Source: Paenibacillus nanensis
Lineage (GTDB): Bacteria > Bacillota > Bacilli > Paenibacillales > Paenibacillaceae
Direction: 5' to 3'
Assembly: GCF_003583765.1 (NCBI RefSeq)
Contig: NZ_QXQA01000008.1
Coordinates: 1 to 64,000 of the forward strand
Length of the DNA: 64,000 nucleotides
Shown: piece after piece, positions 33,428-41,213 of the stretch
Layout: each line of letters opens with the position of its first letter
Numbering within the stretch: the stretch's first letter is position 1
Program-made: the position numbers and the translations under genes
The notes under the pieces: generated by a model
What the model was told of the DNA's origin: nothing
The model's database searches: none
The model's input: the letters and a program-made list of their open reading frames with translations, nothing else

Positions 33428-34181
33428 TCAGGGTACCTTTAATCCATTAGATTTATCGAACAGAAAAGTTTTGGTCACAGGAGCATCTTCCGGGATCGGA
33501 CGGGCAACCGCCATATATTTATCAAAATTAGGGGCCAAATTAGTCATTACGGGAAGAAACCAACAGCGATTGAATGAAACCATGCGGCAATTAAGCGGGA
33601 GCGGTCACCTACAGATCATTGCCGATTTATCGGAAGTGGAAGAAATGAGTTCCATCTTTGATGAAGCAACGAAAGATGGAGTTAAGCTAAACGGTTTGGT
33701 TCATTGTGCAGGTATTGCTAAAGTGATACCGTTAAATGGGCTAAGCAAATCAAAGATGCTTGAGGAAATGAATATAAATTACTTTACGTTCATTGAACTT
33801 GTCCGTCAATACTCGAAGAGGAAATACAGTGATGCGGGAAGTATTGTAGGCATATCCTCAATTGCAGCGGATAAAGCTGAACAATGCCAAACAAATTATG
33901 CCGCATCCAAGGCGGCTATGGATATAGCCGCTCAATCGTTATCCATTGAGTTGGCCAAAAAGGCAATTAGAATCAATACGATATTACCCGGTGTGATTCG
34001 TACAGAAATGGTCGAAGGTGCTGAAGATGCCGGCATTGATCTGAATCAATTAAATAGAATACAATTATTGGGAATGGGTGAGGCTGATGATGTCGCTAGT
34101 GCATGTGCATTTCTAATCAGCGATATGTCAAGACTCATTACCGGACGACGGCTATTTGTTGATGGTGGTAGGTTCCAGTAA
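33420..34181 (+). CDS. Short-chain reductase 1 of the cluster
   Basis: A FabG-like SDR of 253 residues. GTG at 33420 (MDNQGTFNPLDL) has AAGGAGG seven bases upstream and overlaps the ketosynthase end; a frame extending to 33396 has no ribosome site. Motifs: TGASSGIG near residue 20, HCAG in place of NNAG, and the catalytic NYAASKAA with Ser in VGISSIAAD. The ending LITGRRLFVDGGRFQ is typical. It probably reduces a 3-oxoacyl-ACP or related thioester made by the adjacent ketosynthase. Confidence 0.9.
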   Translation: MDNQGTFNPLDLSNRKVLVTGASSGIGRATAIYLSKLGAKLVITGRNQQRLNETMRQLSGSGHLQIIADLSEVEEMSSIFDEATKDGVKLNGLVHCAGIAKVIPLNGLSKSKMLEEMNINYFTFIELVRQYSKRKYSDAGSIVGISSIAADKAEQCQTNYAASKAAMDIAAQSLSIELAKKAIRINTILPGVIRTEMVEGAEDAGIDLNQLNRIQLLGMGEADDVASACAFLISDMSRLITGRRLFVDGGRFQ

Positions 34182-34197
34182 AAAATTGAGGTGTAGG

Positions 34198-34953
34198 ATG
34201 GATTCTGGAAAGTTACTTAATGGAAAAGTGTGCCTCGTTACAGGGACAAGTAAAGGTTTAGGTAAGGCTACCATCGAGGCTTTTGCAAAAGCAGGAGCAA
34301 TTGTATATGCCAATGATATTGAAAGTGGCTCTATAGACGAACTTACGAAACAATTGTCTAACGACTATCAAACTAAATTGTTTCCATTATATTTTGATGT
34401 CGCCGATGCACAAAAATGTAAGGAAGCTATTCTGCGTATCAAAAGGGAACAGGGCAGGCTAGATGTACTAGTCAATAACGCTGGTATCATGAAGGATGCA
34501 CTGATAGGGACGGTTACTAGACCACTAATCGACAGAACCTTTGATGTCAATGTGTTTGCAACAATGGAATTACTGCAATTAGCGGCAAAACTGATGATGC
34601 GAAGTGGTGGAGGAAGCATTATTAATATGACCTCTATCGTTGGCATAACAGGAAACTCTGGGCAACTTGTTTATTCCGCTACCAAAGGGGCAATTATTTC
34701 GCTTACAAAAACGGCTGCTAAAGAGCTTGCGGCCAAAAATATTCGAGTGAATGCAGTAGCGCCTGGTATGATTGACACGGAGATGATGCGCTCCATCGGG
34801 GAAAAACATCTAGCGGTTCATCTTTCCAATATTCCTCTGGGCAGATTGGGGAGACCGGAGGAGATTGCACATGCTTGTGTTTTCTTGGCTTCCGATATGG
34901 CTTCTTATATTACGGGGCATATCCTTTCGGTGGATGGTTGTGTGTTAGTCTAA
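34198..34953 (+). CDS. Short-chain reductase 2 of the cluster (FabG-like)
   Basis: A second SDR, 251 residues, starting at ATG 34198 with GAGGTG upstream. Motifs: TGTSKGLG near residue 14, NNAGIMKDAL near 90, the catalytic YSATKGAI near 155, and a C-terminal ITGHILSVDGCVLV. NNAGIMKDALIG and the SDR core are close to FabG (3-oxoacyl-ACP reductase). It differs enough from the preceding SDR to suggest a second reduction step or other substrate rather than a recent duplication. Confidence 0.9.
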   Translation: MDSGKLLNGKVCLVTGTSKGLGKATIEAFAKAGAIVYANDIESGSIDELTKQLSNDYQTKLFPLYFDVADAQKCKEAILRIKREQGRLDVLVNNAGIMKDALIGTVTRPLIDRTFDVNVFATMELLQLAAKLMMRSGGGSIINMTSIVGITGNSGQLVYSATKGAIISLTKTAAKELAAKNIRVNAVAPGMIDTEMMRSIGEKHLAVHLSNIPLGRLGRPEEIAHACVFLASDMASYITGHILSVDGCVLV

Positions 34954-34970
34954 GGAAAGGAGTTAAAATC

Positions 34971-36509
34971 TTGCGCACCAACTTACTGGACTACTTAAAG
35001 GTTACGTCCGATAAAGTACCTAATAAAACTGCGGTGATAGATGGGGAACGAAATATTTCGTTTCGAACTTTAACCGATCAAGCAAAAAAAATGGGCTGTA
35101 TCATAAACCGAAAAATATCTGGAACCATTCGCAAACCGATTGCTGTATTTTTGGACAAGCGGTTCGAATTGATTATGTCAGATATCGCAATTATGTATTG
35201 CGGAAATGCTTATATGAACTTGGACACTAAATCCCCGATTCAAAGAATAAGAAATATTATTGAGTTAATTGAACCGGAACTCATTATAACCAACCATCAA
35301 CACATAGCTAAGTTAGAAAAGGTCTTGCCAAGCGAGAAAATACTAAATATCGATTTGATTGATTTTGACAATGAAATTTACTCACAAGATGTGCTTGATC
35401 ATATATTGAATAGTGTTATTGATACTGATCCGCTGTGTATTATTAATACTTCCGGATCAACGGGTGTTCCAAAAGGTGTTGTTTTAAATCATCGAAGCTT
35501 TATAGACTTTACGGAATGGTCGATCAATACGACGGGGATTGATGATAATGAGGTCATTGGGAGCTTATCTCCCAGTGTTTTTGATATATACAGCTTTGAA
35601 CTATGCATGTTAATGGCGCTTGGAAGTACGATCGTTATCCTACCTGATGGACTGGCAGCATTCCCCACACGTATATTACAATTACTGCAAGATCATCATG
35701 TAACGTTTATTTTCTGGGTACCGACGATCATGGTCAACATTGCAAACCTGGATTTATTGTCCAGAATACAGTTACCTGCCTTACGATCCATTTGGTTTGC
35801 CGGGGAGGTATTTCCTACTAAACAATTTAATTATTGGCGGAAGTTTTTAAACCAGAGTAAGTTTATTAATTTGTACGGACCAATCGAAATTACACTAGAT
35901 TGTACGTATTTTATTGTAGATAGGGAATTATCCGATGATGAACCGATCCCTATTGGAGTTGCTTGTAAGAATACTGATGTGTTTATTCTTAATGATCAAG
36001 ATAAGCTATGCGGCGTGAATGAGGAAGGAGAATTATGTGTTAGGGGCTCATCTTTAGCTATGGGATACTACAATAATCCGGAGAAAACAGCTGCTGCTTT
36101 TGTTCAAAATCCGTTAAATCGTTCATATCCTGAAATCATCTATCGGACTGGTGACATCGTACTCGAAAATGATAGAGGGGAACTGATATTCAAGGGTCGT
36201 AAGGACAGCATTATAAAGCATTCCGGATATCGTATTGAGCTCGGTGAAATTGAGCATGTTATAATAAATACATTAAAAATAGTGGAAAATGGATGTGCTG
36301 TATATAACCACGAAAAGAAAGAAATTATTTTTTACTATGAATCCAATGAGGAATTTCAAGCAGCTGAGTTTAAAAAACGTGTTGGAGAAATGTTGCCGAA
36401 GTATATGATACCGTCTGTTTATTACAAAATGGATCAATTGCCCCGGAATACAAATGGAAAAATTGATAGACTTAAACTGAGGGAAAGCTTGAGTGAATTG
36501 ATAAAATAG
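34971..36509 (+). CDS. AMP-dependent adenylation enzyme (DltA-like)
   Basis: A stand-alone adenylation enzyme of 512 residues that should activate a carboxylic acid with ATP and load it on an ACP. It starts at TTG 34971 with AAAGGAG eight bases upstream. Core motifs are all seen: TSGSTGVPKGV (A3), SPSVFDIYSFEL (A4), NLYGPIEIT (A5), GELCVRGSSLAMGYYN (A6), YRTGDIV (A7), GRKDSIIKHSGYRIELGEIE (A8) and LPRNTNGKIDRLKL (A10). The Asp in VFDIY is the position that holds the amino group in amino-acid-activating members, so an amino acid substrate is a reasonable inference. It is followed by an intrinsic terminator. Confidence 0.9.
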   Translation: MRTNLLDYLKVTSDKVPNKTAVIDGERNISFRTLTDQAKKMGCIINRKISGTIRKPIAVFLDKRFELIMSDIAIMYCGNAYMNLDTKSPIQRIRNIIELIEPELIITNHQHIAKLEKVLPSEKILNIDLIDFDNEIYSQDVLDHILNSVIDTDPLCIINTSGSTGVPKGVVLNHRSFIDFTEWSINTTGIDDNEVIGSLSPSVFDIYSFELCMLMALGSTIVILPDGLAAFPTRILQLLQDHHVTFIFWVPTIMVNIANLDLLSRIQLPALRSIWFAGEVFPTKQFNYWRKFLNQSKFINLYGPIEITLDCTYFIVDRELSDDEPIPIGVACKNTDVFILNDQDKLCGVNEEGELCVRGSSLAMGYYNNPEKTAAAFVQNPLNRSYPEIIYRTGDIVLENDRGELIFKGRKDSIIKHSGYRIELGEIEHVIINTLKIVENGCAVYNHEKKEIIFYYESNEEFQAAEFKKRVGEMLPKYMIPSVYYKMDQLPRNTNGKIDRLKLRESLSELIK

Positions 36510-36582
36510 TGTAAACGGCTTTTGCCCCACTATTGAACGAGGCCAGTCCATTTTCTTACCACGTCCACCGTGGCAAGATTGA

Positions 36583-36611
36583 GCATCTTCAACATGGGAA
36601 GATGCTTTTTC
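36583..36611 (+). terminator. Internal cluster terminator
   Basis: GCATCTTC pairs perfectly with GAAGATGC across a seven-base loop, followed by a T run. It splits the cluster into two transcription units. A second small hairpin (CCACG...CGTGG) is just upstream at 36559-36573. Confidence 0.85.
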
Positions 36612-36653
36612 TTATGGGAACTATGCGGAGCAGGAATTGTGCTTCAGACGGTC

Positions 36654-36683
36654 TTGAGTATCACCTGACGCTAGGAAAATAAT
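36654..36683 (+). promoter_or_regulatory. Possible promoter of the second half of the cluster
   Basis: TTGAGT (36654-36659) and AATAAT (36678-36683) are 18 bases apart, 25 bases before the start at 36708. The match is moderate, but a promoter is expected here because a terminator precedes it. Confidence 0.45.
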
Positions 36684-36707
36684 AATTAGAGATTCAGGAG
36701 CATATTC

Positions 36708-37604
36708 ATGAGTTATAAATTTGAACAAGTCATCATAGTTGGGTCGGGTTCACTCGCATCGAAGTGCATTATGCATATGCTCCAACTTGGTCTTCCGAAC
36801 CCAATATTAATTTATGAAACAAATACTACAACGATATCGACATTGGGAAACTTAGCAAAGTATCAAGACATTCATTATATCAATGTTCCAAAAGAAAAGA
36901 TCATTCAAGATTTAGTTGCCATTAGGAAGAGGACAGTTATCTTTTTACTCGGGTGTAATTATATTATTCCGAGGATAGTGGTTCAAAATGAGTACCTAAC
37001 AATTATTAATTATCATAATTCGCTACTTCCCAAACACCCAGGAAGGAATGCAGAAGCATGGGCTATCTATGAACAAGACAGCATGACTGGGGTCACATGG
37101 CATTATGTTGAAGAGAGAATTGATTCAGGGGATATCATTTTTCAAAAGGAAATTCAATTAGATGATTCATTTTCTTCGTTTTCACTCTTAAGATTACAAA
37201 ACCAGTTAGCCTTCGATACATTTAAAATATTTATAAATGATTTGTTATTTGGAGAAGTCAAAACCTATAAACAAAATGAGGATTTGAGGGGAAGGCTGCA
37301 TTTATCCACTGATATACCAAATGGCGGTTTTTTGGATACGACCTGGGATATTTTTAAGATCAAAGCTTTTTTAAGGGCTATGGACTATGGCGCTCTTCGA
37401 AGAATGGGACAACCCAAAGTAATAATTAATCAGGGTATATATACGTGGGACAAAACGGTGTTCTTGAATCATGATGAAATTAGAGATGAGTCAACAGTCA
37501 ATGTTGAGGAAAACTATCTTTTAATAAGTAGAGATGGTGAAACTATTAAACTGTTGGGCTTACATCAGATATTGGAGGAATCGGAAGATGGAGAAAATCT
37601 ATAG
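36708..37604 (+). CDS. Formyltransferase-fold enzyme
   Basis: A 298-residue protein of the N10-formyltetrahydrofolate-dependent formyltransferase group (methionyl-tRNA/sugar formyltransferase-like). Catalytic elements are present: N and H in NYHNSLLPKHPGRNAEAW (about 102-119) and the Asp in EERIDSGDIIF (about 140-147). The C-terminal part (about 200-298) is unlike the tRNA-binding domain and looks like the small domain of sugar formyltransferases. ATTCAGGAG precedes the ATG. In this cluster it could formylate an amino group of an ACP-bound or sugar-bound intermediate. Its last 17 bases overlap the next ACP gene. Confidence 0.85.
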   Translation: MSYKFEQVIIVGSGSLASKCIMHMLQLGLPNPILIYETNTTTISTLGNLAKYQDIHYINVPKEKIIQDLVAIRKRTVIFLLGCNYIIPRIVVQNEYLTIINYHNSLLPKHPGRNAEAWAIYEQDSMTGVTWHYVEERIDSGDIIFQKEIQLDDSFSSFSLLRLQNQLAFDTFKIFINDLLFGEVKTYKQNEDLRGRLHLSTDIPNGGFLDTTWDIFKIKAFLRAMDYGALRRMGQPKVIINQGIYTWDKTVFLNHDEIRDESTVNVEENYLLISRDGETIKLLGLHQILEESEDGENL

Positions 37605-37818
37605 ACTGTTAGAAGAGTTGCATTCTGAATATGATTTTGCTGCCAACGATGGTGTCATTGAAGAGGGAGTTTTGGATTCCTTCGATATCATTTCTTTGGT
37701 GACTATGATTGAAGAGGAATATGATGTTATTATCGATGCGCTAGACATTGTTCCTGAAAATTTCAACAGCGTTGAATCAATAGCTAATGTAATTCGAAAA
37801 AGTGGGGGAGTGATATGA
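37588..37818 (+). CDS. Acyl carrier protein 2 of the cluster
   Basis: A 76-residue acyl carrier protein, S31 in GVLDSFDIISLVTMIEEEY as the phosphopantetheine site. The ATG at 37588 has GGAGGAATCGGAAG upstream and lies inside the end of the formyltransferase gene. The stop overlaps the second ketosynthase start (ATGA). The sequence is clearly different from ACP 1, so each half of the cluster has its own carrier. Confidence 0.9.
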   Translation: MEKIYRLLEELHSEYDFAANDGVIEEGVLDSFDIISLVTMIEEEYDVIIDALDIVPENFNSVESIANVIRKSGGVI

Positions 37819-38888
37819 AAACCATTTTTCGAGGTAAGAAAATAACAGGTATGTTGGGTGTGCTTCCACAAACCGAAGTAAAGTTTGAAAATGAGGTGCA
37901 TAATTATAATTTTCCGGAACAGCAGACCCTGCGATTAAAAAAAATCATGGGGTATGAAAAACATCGGATAGTGAAGGAGACTACAGCAAGCTCTGATTTC
38001 TGTGTCTTTGGCTTAAAATATATGTTAGAAAATAATCTTGTGGAAAAAGATGAAATTGGAGGCATTATAGTCGTCACAACGACACCCGATTATCTTCTCC
38101 CTCATGTAAGCAACGTCATCCATGGTGAATGTGGCTTGGCGAATAACGTAATCTGCATCGATACCAATCAGGGCTGCGCTGCATTCTTGCATGGATTGAT
38201 GCAGGCCTTTATGTTGTTGGAGCATGTGGGTGATAAAAAGGTTATTCTCTTTACGGTAGATACGCTAAGCAAAAAAGTATCGGTAAAGGACAGAAATAGT
38301 TATCCATTAATAGGTGATGCGGCAGGGATTATTGTTGTAGAGAATGACCCGAATGCGAAGGATATACATTATATTATGTATAATGACGGAAGTCGCAGAG
38401 AAGCATTGATTATTCCTGCTGGAGGGTCACGATTGGCAAGTTCTGAAGAAACGGCTATCCTTAGGGATCTAGACAATGATGGGAATCTACGTAGTCTAGA
38501 CAATTTAAAGATGAAAGGTTCTGAAGTTTTTACTTTTGTGCAGGCAGAGGTCCCGGCCTTAGTCGATGAAACACTACATTTTGCTGGGCAACGAAAAGAA
38601 GATATCGATTGGTTTTTATTTCACCAGCCAAATAAGTTTATGCTGAAAAAACTGGCGGATAAATTAGAAATCCCTTATGAGAAGACTCCTATGAATATTG
38701 TTGAGAATTTTGGGAATCCAAGCGGTGCATCCATCCCTATAAACATCGTGCATAATTTGGGGAAAGCCGTCGTGGACAACACCTATCAGTGTTGTTTGTC
38801 TGCATTCGGATCCGGTTTAACCTGGGGAGCCATGACGATTGAGCTTGGGGGAATGGATTTTTGTGAAATGCTTATTTCAGATTACTGA
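37815..38888 (+). CDS. 3-oxoacyl-ACP synthase III-like 2
   Basis: A KASIII-fold enzyme of 357 residues. The catalytic residues are C121 (NQGCAAFL), H270 (FHQPNKFM) and N301 (NFGNPSGASIP). It is only distantly similar to the first ketosynthase (different N-terminus MKTIFRGKKITGMLGVLPQTEV and a longer insert around 205-232 rich in Asp, Asn and Leu). It is coupled to ACP 2 by an ATGA overlap. Such KASIII homologues can also form amide or ester bonds (acyl transfer) instead of C-C bonds. Confidence 0.9.
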   Translation: MKTIFRGKKITGMLGVLPQTEVKFENEVHNYNFPEQQTLRLKKIMGYEKHRIVKETTASSDFCVFGLKYMLENNLVEKDEIGGIIVVTTTPDYLLPHVSNVIHGECGLANNVICIDTNQGCAAFLHGLMQAFMLLEHVGDKKVILFTVDTLSKKVSVKDRNSYPLIGDAAGIIVVENDPNAKDIHYIMYNDGSRREALIIPAGGSRLASSEETAILRDLDNDGNLRSLDNLKMKGSEVFTFVQAEVPALVDETLHFAGQRKEDIDWFLFHQPNKFMLKKLADKLEIPYEKTPMNIVENFGNPSGASIPINIVHNLGKAVVDNTYQCCLSAFGSGLTWGAMTIELGGMDFCEMLISDY

Positions 38889-39537
38889 TTGCGAAACGTA
38901 CAGTTACGCTTTTGCTCCTGTAGACTCCAGAATGTATGTCGTTATATCCAATGATAAGGCACTTATTATTGATCCTTGCGTGGATGCCGATGCACTGCAA
39001 TTGTTGAAGAAAAACAATATCGCGGATATCATTGTGCTGCTCACTCATGAGCATTATGACCACATATCAGGGATTAACTGGTTAAGAGAAAATATCGGAT
39101 GCAGGGTAATAGCCATAGATCAATGCGCACAAAATTTACCGGACTCTAAACGCAACTTTTCATCTCATTTTGATGCAATCGTGCCCTTTTTCTCACCCGA
39201 GCCCAAAATAGAAAATACGAAAATCCAGCCTTATAGCTGCAATGCTGATGAAACATTCAGTGACTATAAGTGTTTTGATTGGGAAAATCACAAAATAGAA
39301 ATCTTTCATTCGCCGGGCCACTCTGATGGAAGTGTATGTATCTTAATAGACGATATCTTCGTATTTTCCGGGGACAGCCTTATTAAAGGGAAGCAGACCA
39401 TTACAAGGTTACCTGGTGGAAGCAAGAAAAAATTTGCGGATATCACATTGCCTTTTTTGAGATCCTTACCTAAGGCTTCTGTTATTTTTCCCGGACATGG
39501 GCCTGCAGGCTACTTACATGAATTCTCAATGGAATAG
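38863..39537 (+). CDS. MBL-fold hydrolase of the cluster
   Basis: A 224-residue metallo-beta-lactamase-fold hydrolase, glyoxalase II-like. Metal ligands: LTHEHYDHISG, SPGHSDGS, FSGDSL and FPGHGPAG. GTG at 38863 has GGGGGAA nine bases upstream and lies within the ketosynthase 3' end; a TTG at 38839 is possible. In this context thioester hydrolysis, that is release of the ACP-bound product, is a reasonable role. It is the last plus-strand gene of the cluster. Confidence 0.88.
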   Translation: MKCLFQITDCETYSYAFAPVDSRMYVVISNDKALIIDPCVDADALQLLKKNNIADIIVLLTHEHYDHISGINWLRENIGCRVIAIDQCAQNLPDSKRNFSSHFDAIVPFFSPEPKIENTKIQPYSCNADETFSDYKCFDWENHKIEIFHSPGHSDGSVCILIDDIFVFSGDSLIKGKQTITRLPGGSKKKFADITLPFLRSLPKASVIFPGHGPAGYLHEFSME

Positions 39538-39565
39538 CTAGTATGTCAGGTACGATAAAATAATG

Positions 39566-39596
39566 AAACCCAGTACCGTGCGGATACTGGGTTTGT
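39566..39596 (+). terminator. Terminator at the end of the cluster
   Basis: AAACCCAGTA and TACTGGGTTT form a perfect ten-base stem with a nine-base loop; the tail is T-rich. It may also work on the minus strand for the converging gene. Confidence 0.85.
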
Positions 39597-39601
39597 TGTG
39601 T

Positions 39602-39634
39602 TTAGCCTAATTAGGTCCTTAGCCTAATTAGGTC
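39602..39634. repeat. Tandem 17-base repeat containing CCTAATTAGG palindromes
   Basis: TTAGCCTAATTAGGTC occurs twice in tandem (39602-39617 and 39619-39634). Each unit contains the perfect palindrome CCTAATTAGG. The second unit includes the stop codon (TAG) of the minus-strand gene at 39624. Confidence 0.7.
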
Positions 39635-40748
39635 TATCCTGGTCGGAGTCACCTTTTGTAAAGTAGATATTGTTATTTAATAGATTCATTTTTCTTACTT
39701 TCTTTCCGTAAAAAGATAAGCATGCATTCAGGTTAACAACGGATAAATCCACAGGCTGGAATCTGGATGGCAAGACAATCTTATCATCATCCGAAGTAAA
39801 CTCTCTTTTAAAGCCAACCGATTCTAGTCCAAAATTAAACATATCCGTCGTGCAATAAAAATCGGCGAAAAGAACAGCCTCTTTCGTTCCGATTTCCACG
39901 ATTTTGTTCGCCAATGCGATGGAAGCATCCTGATTCTTGGAAATAAACTCAACGATACGCAAAATTTTCGCGGTGCCATTGACGATGCTTTCAACTCTCG
40001 CGACCAATAATCCTTCATAGTTCCCAGCTTGATCTTGGGCAGTATACACCAAGTAGTTAAAAGTCGGATGGTTTATATATCTCCAATTCAAGAATGCAAA
40101 GCTGCGCGAAATACTGATCGTCTTAGGGGCAATATGTGTGTAGTAAAAGCTATTCCATTTCTCTTCTGCCAACTCCTGCCGAACTGCCTTGTCACCATAT
40201 TGCGGTACCATGCGCACCTTACCATAATTCCTTAAGTAATGATCATTGCCTTCAAGCAACATTTCGGTTGTTTTTTCCTTATCAAAAATGCCGACCATCC
40301 GGTCTAGTTTATTTATAGGTTGCGTTATAATATCTTTTGAAATAGTAGCTGGTGAAACACGCATTGAAAATGTACTCAGACCTATTCCAAAATTGCAAAA
40401 GAAAGGATACAGGTCAAAGGGTTTTGCATACAGTAATAAGCCCGCCATTGAGCTCCGATATTCTTCTAATACGATAGAATTGGTTACGTTACAAGCTGCC
40501 TCCATCTGGCCGTTTAAGTTAAACTCAAAAAGCATAAGGCCGCCAAGCCCTACGATTTTTCCATCCTCCCAAATACCGATAGCACCGTAGTTTTCTTTCC
40601 CAATATACTTTTCATGATGAGGGGTATTATAAAACATGAAGTCGGCTAGAGCCTTATCCCGACTTAAAATGTGGCCCTTCTTCCATATTTCATCTATCGC
40701 TTTCATATATAGATCAGTTTCATCTCTTCTGAAGAGCCGTATTTCCAT
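39624..40748 (-). CDS. GNAT-like acyltransferase of the AT-rich cluster
   Basis: A 374-residue protein with N-acetyltransferase-like features: N-terminal MEIRLFRRDETDLYMKAIDEIWKKGH, then GAIGIWEDGKIVGLGGLMLFEF and later FAFLNWRYINHPTFNYLVYT, the pattern seen in GNAT proteins of polysaccharide and natural-product clusters. The start at 40748 has AAGGGG 13 bases upstream, slightly far. The gene is AT-rich like the cluster and converges on it, ending 30 bases past its terminator. It could transfer the acyl group built by the ACP/ketosynthase system to an amine. Family placement is tentative. Confidence 0.7.
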   Translation of the reverse strand: MEIRLFRRDETDLYMKAIDEIWKKGHILSRDKALADFMFYNTPHHEKYIGKENYGAIGIWEDGKIVGLGGLMLFEFNLNGQMEAACNVTNSIVLEEYRSSMAGLLLYAKPFDLYPFFCNFGIGLSTFSMRVSPATISKDIITQPINKLDRMVGIFDKEKTTEMLLEGNDHYLRNYGKVRMVPQYGDKAVRQELAEEKWNSFYYTHIAPKTISISRSFAFLNWRYINHPTFNYLVYTAQDQAGNYEGLLVARVESIVNGTAKILRIVEFISKNQDASIALANKIVEIGTKEAVLFADFYCTTDMFNFGLESVGFKREFTSDDDKIVLPSRFQPVDLSVVNLNACLSFYGKKVRKMNLLNNNIYFTKGDSDQDRPN

Positions 40749-40886
40749 AGTCAAACTACATCCCCTTAGCATCGTTTTAAACCTAAAAGTGAATCAGATG
40801 TTCTTTGTTTAAACTCATTATCGACAAATGATAGGAATAACTTAATACACAGTTCCAGCCGATTTTCACGGTTAAACTCCACGATG

Positions 40887-40920
40887 AAAATCTACAACCT
40901 GGCGCGGTTGTGGATTTTTT
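40887..40920. terminator. Orphan bidirectional terminator
   Basis: AAAATC and ACAACC pair with GGTTGT and GATTTT over a six-base loop, with T residues on both strands. It lies between two divergent genes, where no transcript would need to end; it may insulate them or mark a lost gene. Confidence 0.75.
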
Positions 40921-40992
40921 TGCTCTATATATATTTGAGTGCAAAAATGTTGAAGTGAAATCAAAAATGACAAAGACAATCAATAGTCATGA

Positions 40993-41022
40993 TTTACGGT
41001 GAAGTCGGCGATTGGCTATAAT
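40993..41022 (+). promoter_or_regulatory. Probable promoter of the rhamnogalacturonan lyase gene
   Basis: TTTACG and a perfect TATAAT separated by 18 bases, about 190 bases before the start codon. Confidence 0.5.
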
Positions 41023-41127
41023 GCAGACAATTGCTTGCCATTGTGAGAACATCGATATTCGGTTGAGTACGTACCCCTACAAAAAGCGAGGTGAGAGTGC
41101 AAAAGATAAAAGCGTTTCACTTCAAAA

Positions 41128-41141
41128 TGAAAGCGCTTTAT
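41128..41141. promoter_or_regulatory. CcpA (cre)-like site
   Basis: TGAAAGCGCTTTAT matches 12 of 14 positions of the cre consensus TGWAANCGNTNWCA. It lies downstream of the likely promoter and before the lyase start, a common position for catabolite repression by roadblock. Confidence 0.45.
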
Positions 41142-41213
41142 AGTGTGGGGAACCGAGAAAGAGCTTTATGCGTCGGGACAGGCAACTCTATCATGCTACG
41201 AGGAGTGAAGTGG

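Larger units (their letters stand above)
40749..41213. other. Gap between the cluster and the lyase gene
   Basis: 465 bases without a gene. It contains a perfect bidirectional hairpin terminator at 40887-40920, a plausible promoter (TTTACG at 40993, TATAAT at 41017-41022, spacer 18) for the lyase, and a catabolite-control-like site at 41128. GC rises again from about 41100 on, so the AT-rich island ends here. No copy of the rlmH-end repeat was found. Confidence 0.6.

Noticed and set aside
22604..40748. Integrase, Ccr recombinase, transposase or terminal inverted repeats of a mobile element
   Set aside because: None found by reading all plausible genes in the accessory region; only the rlmH-end direct repeats support mobility.
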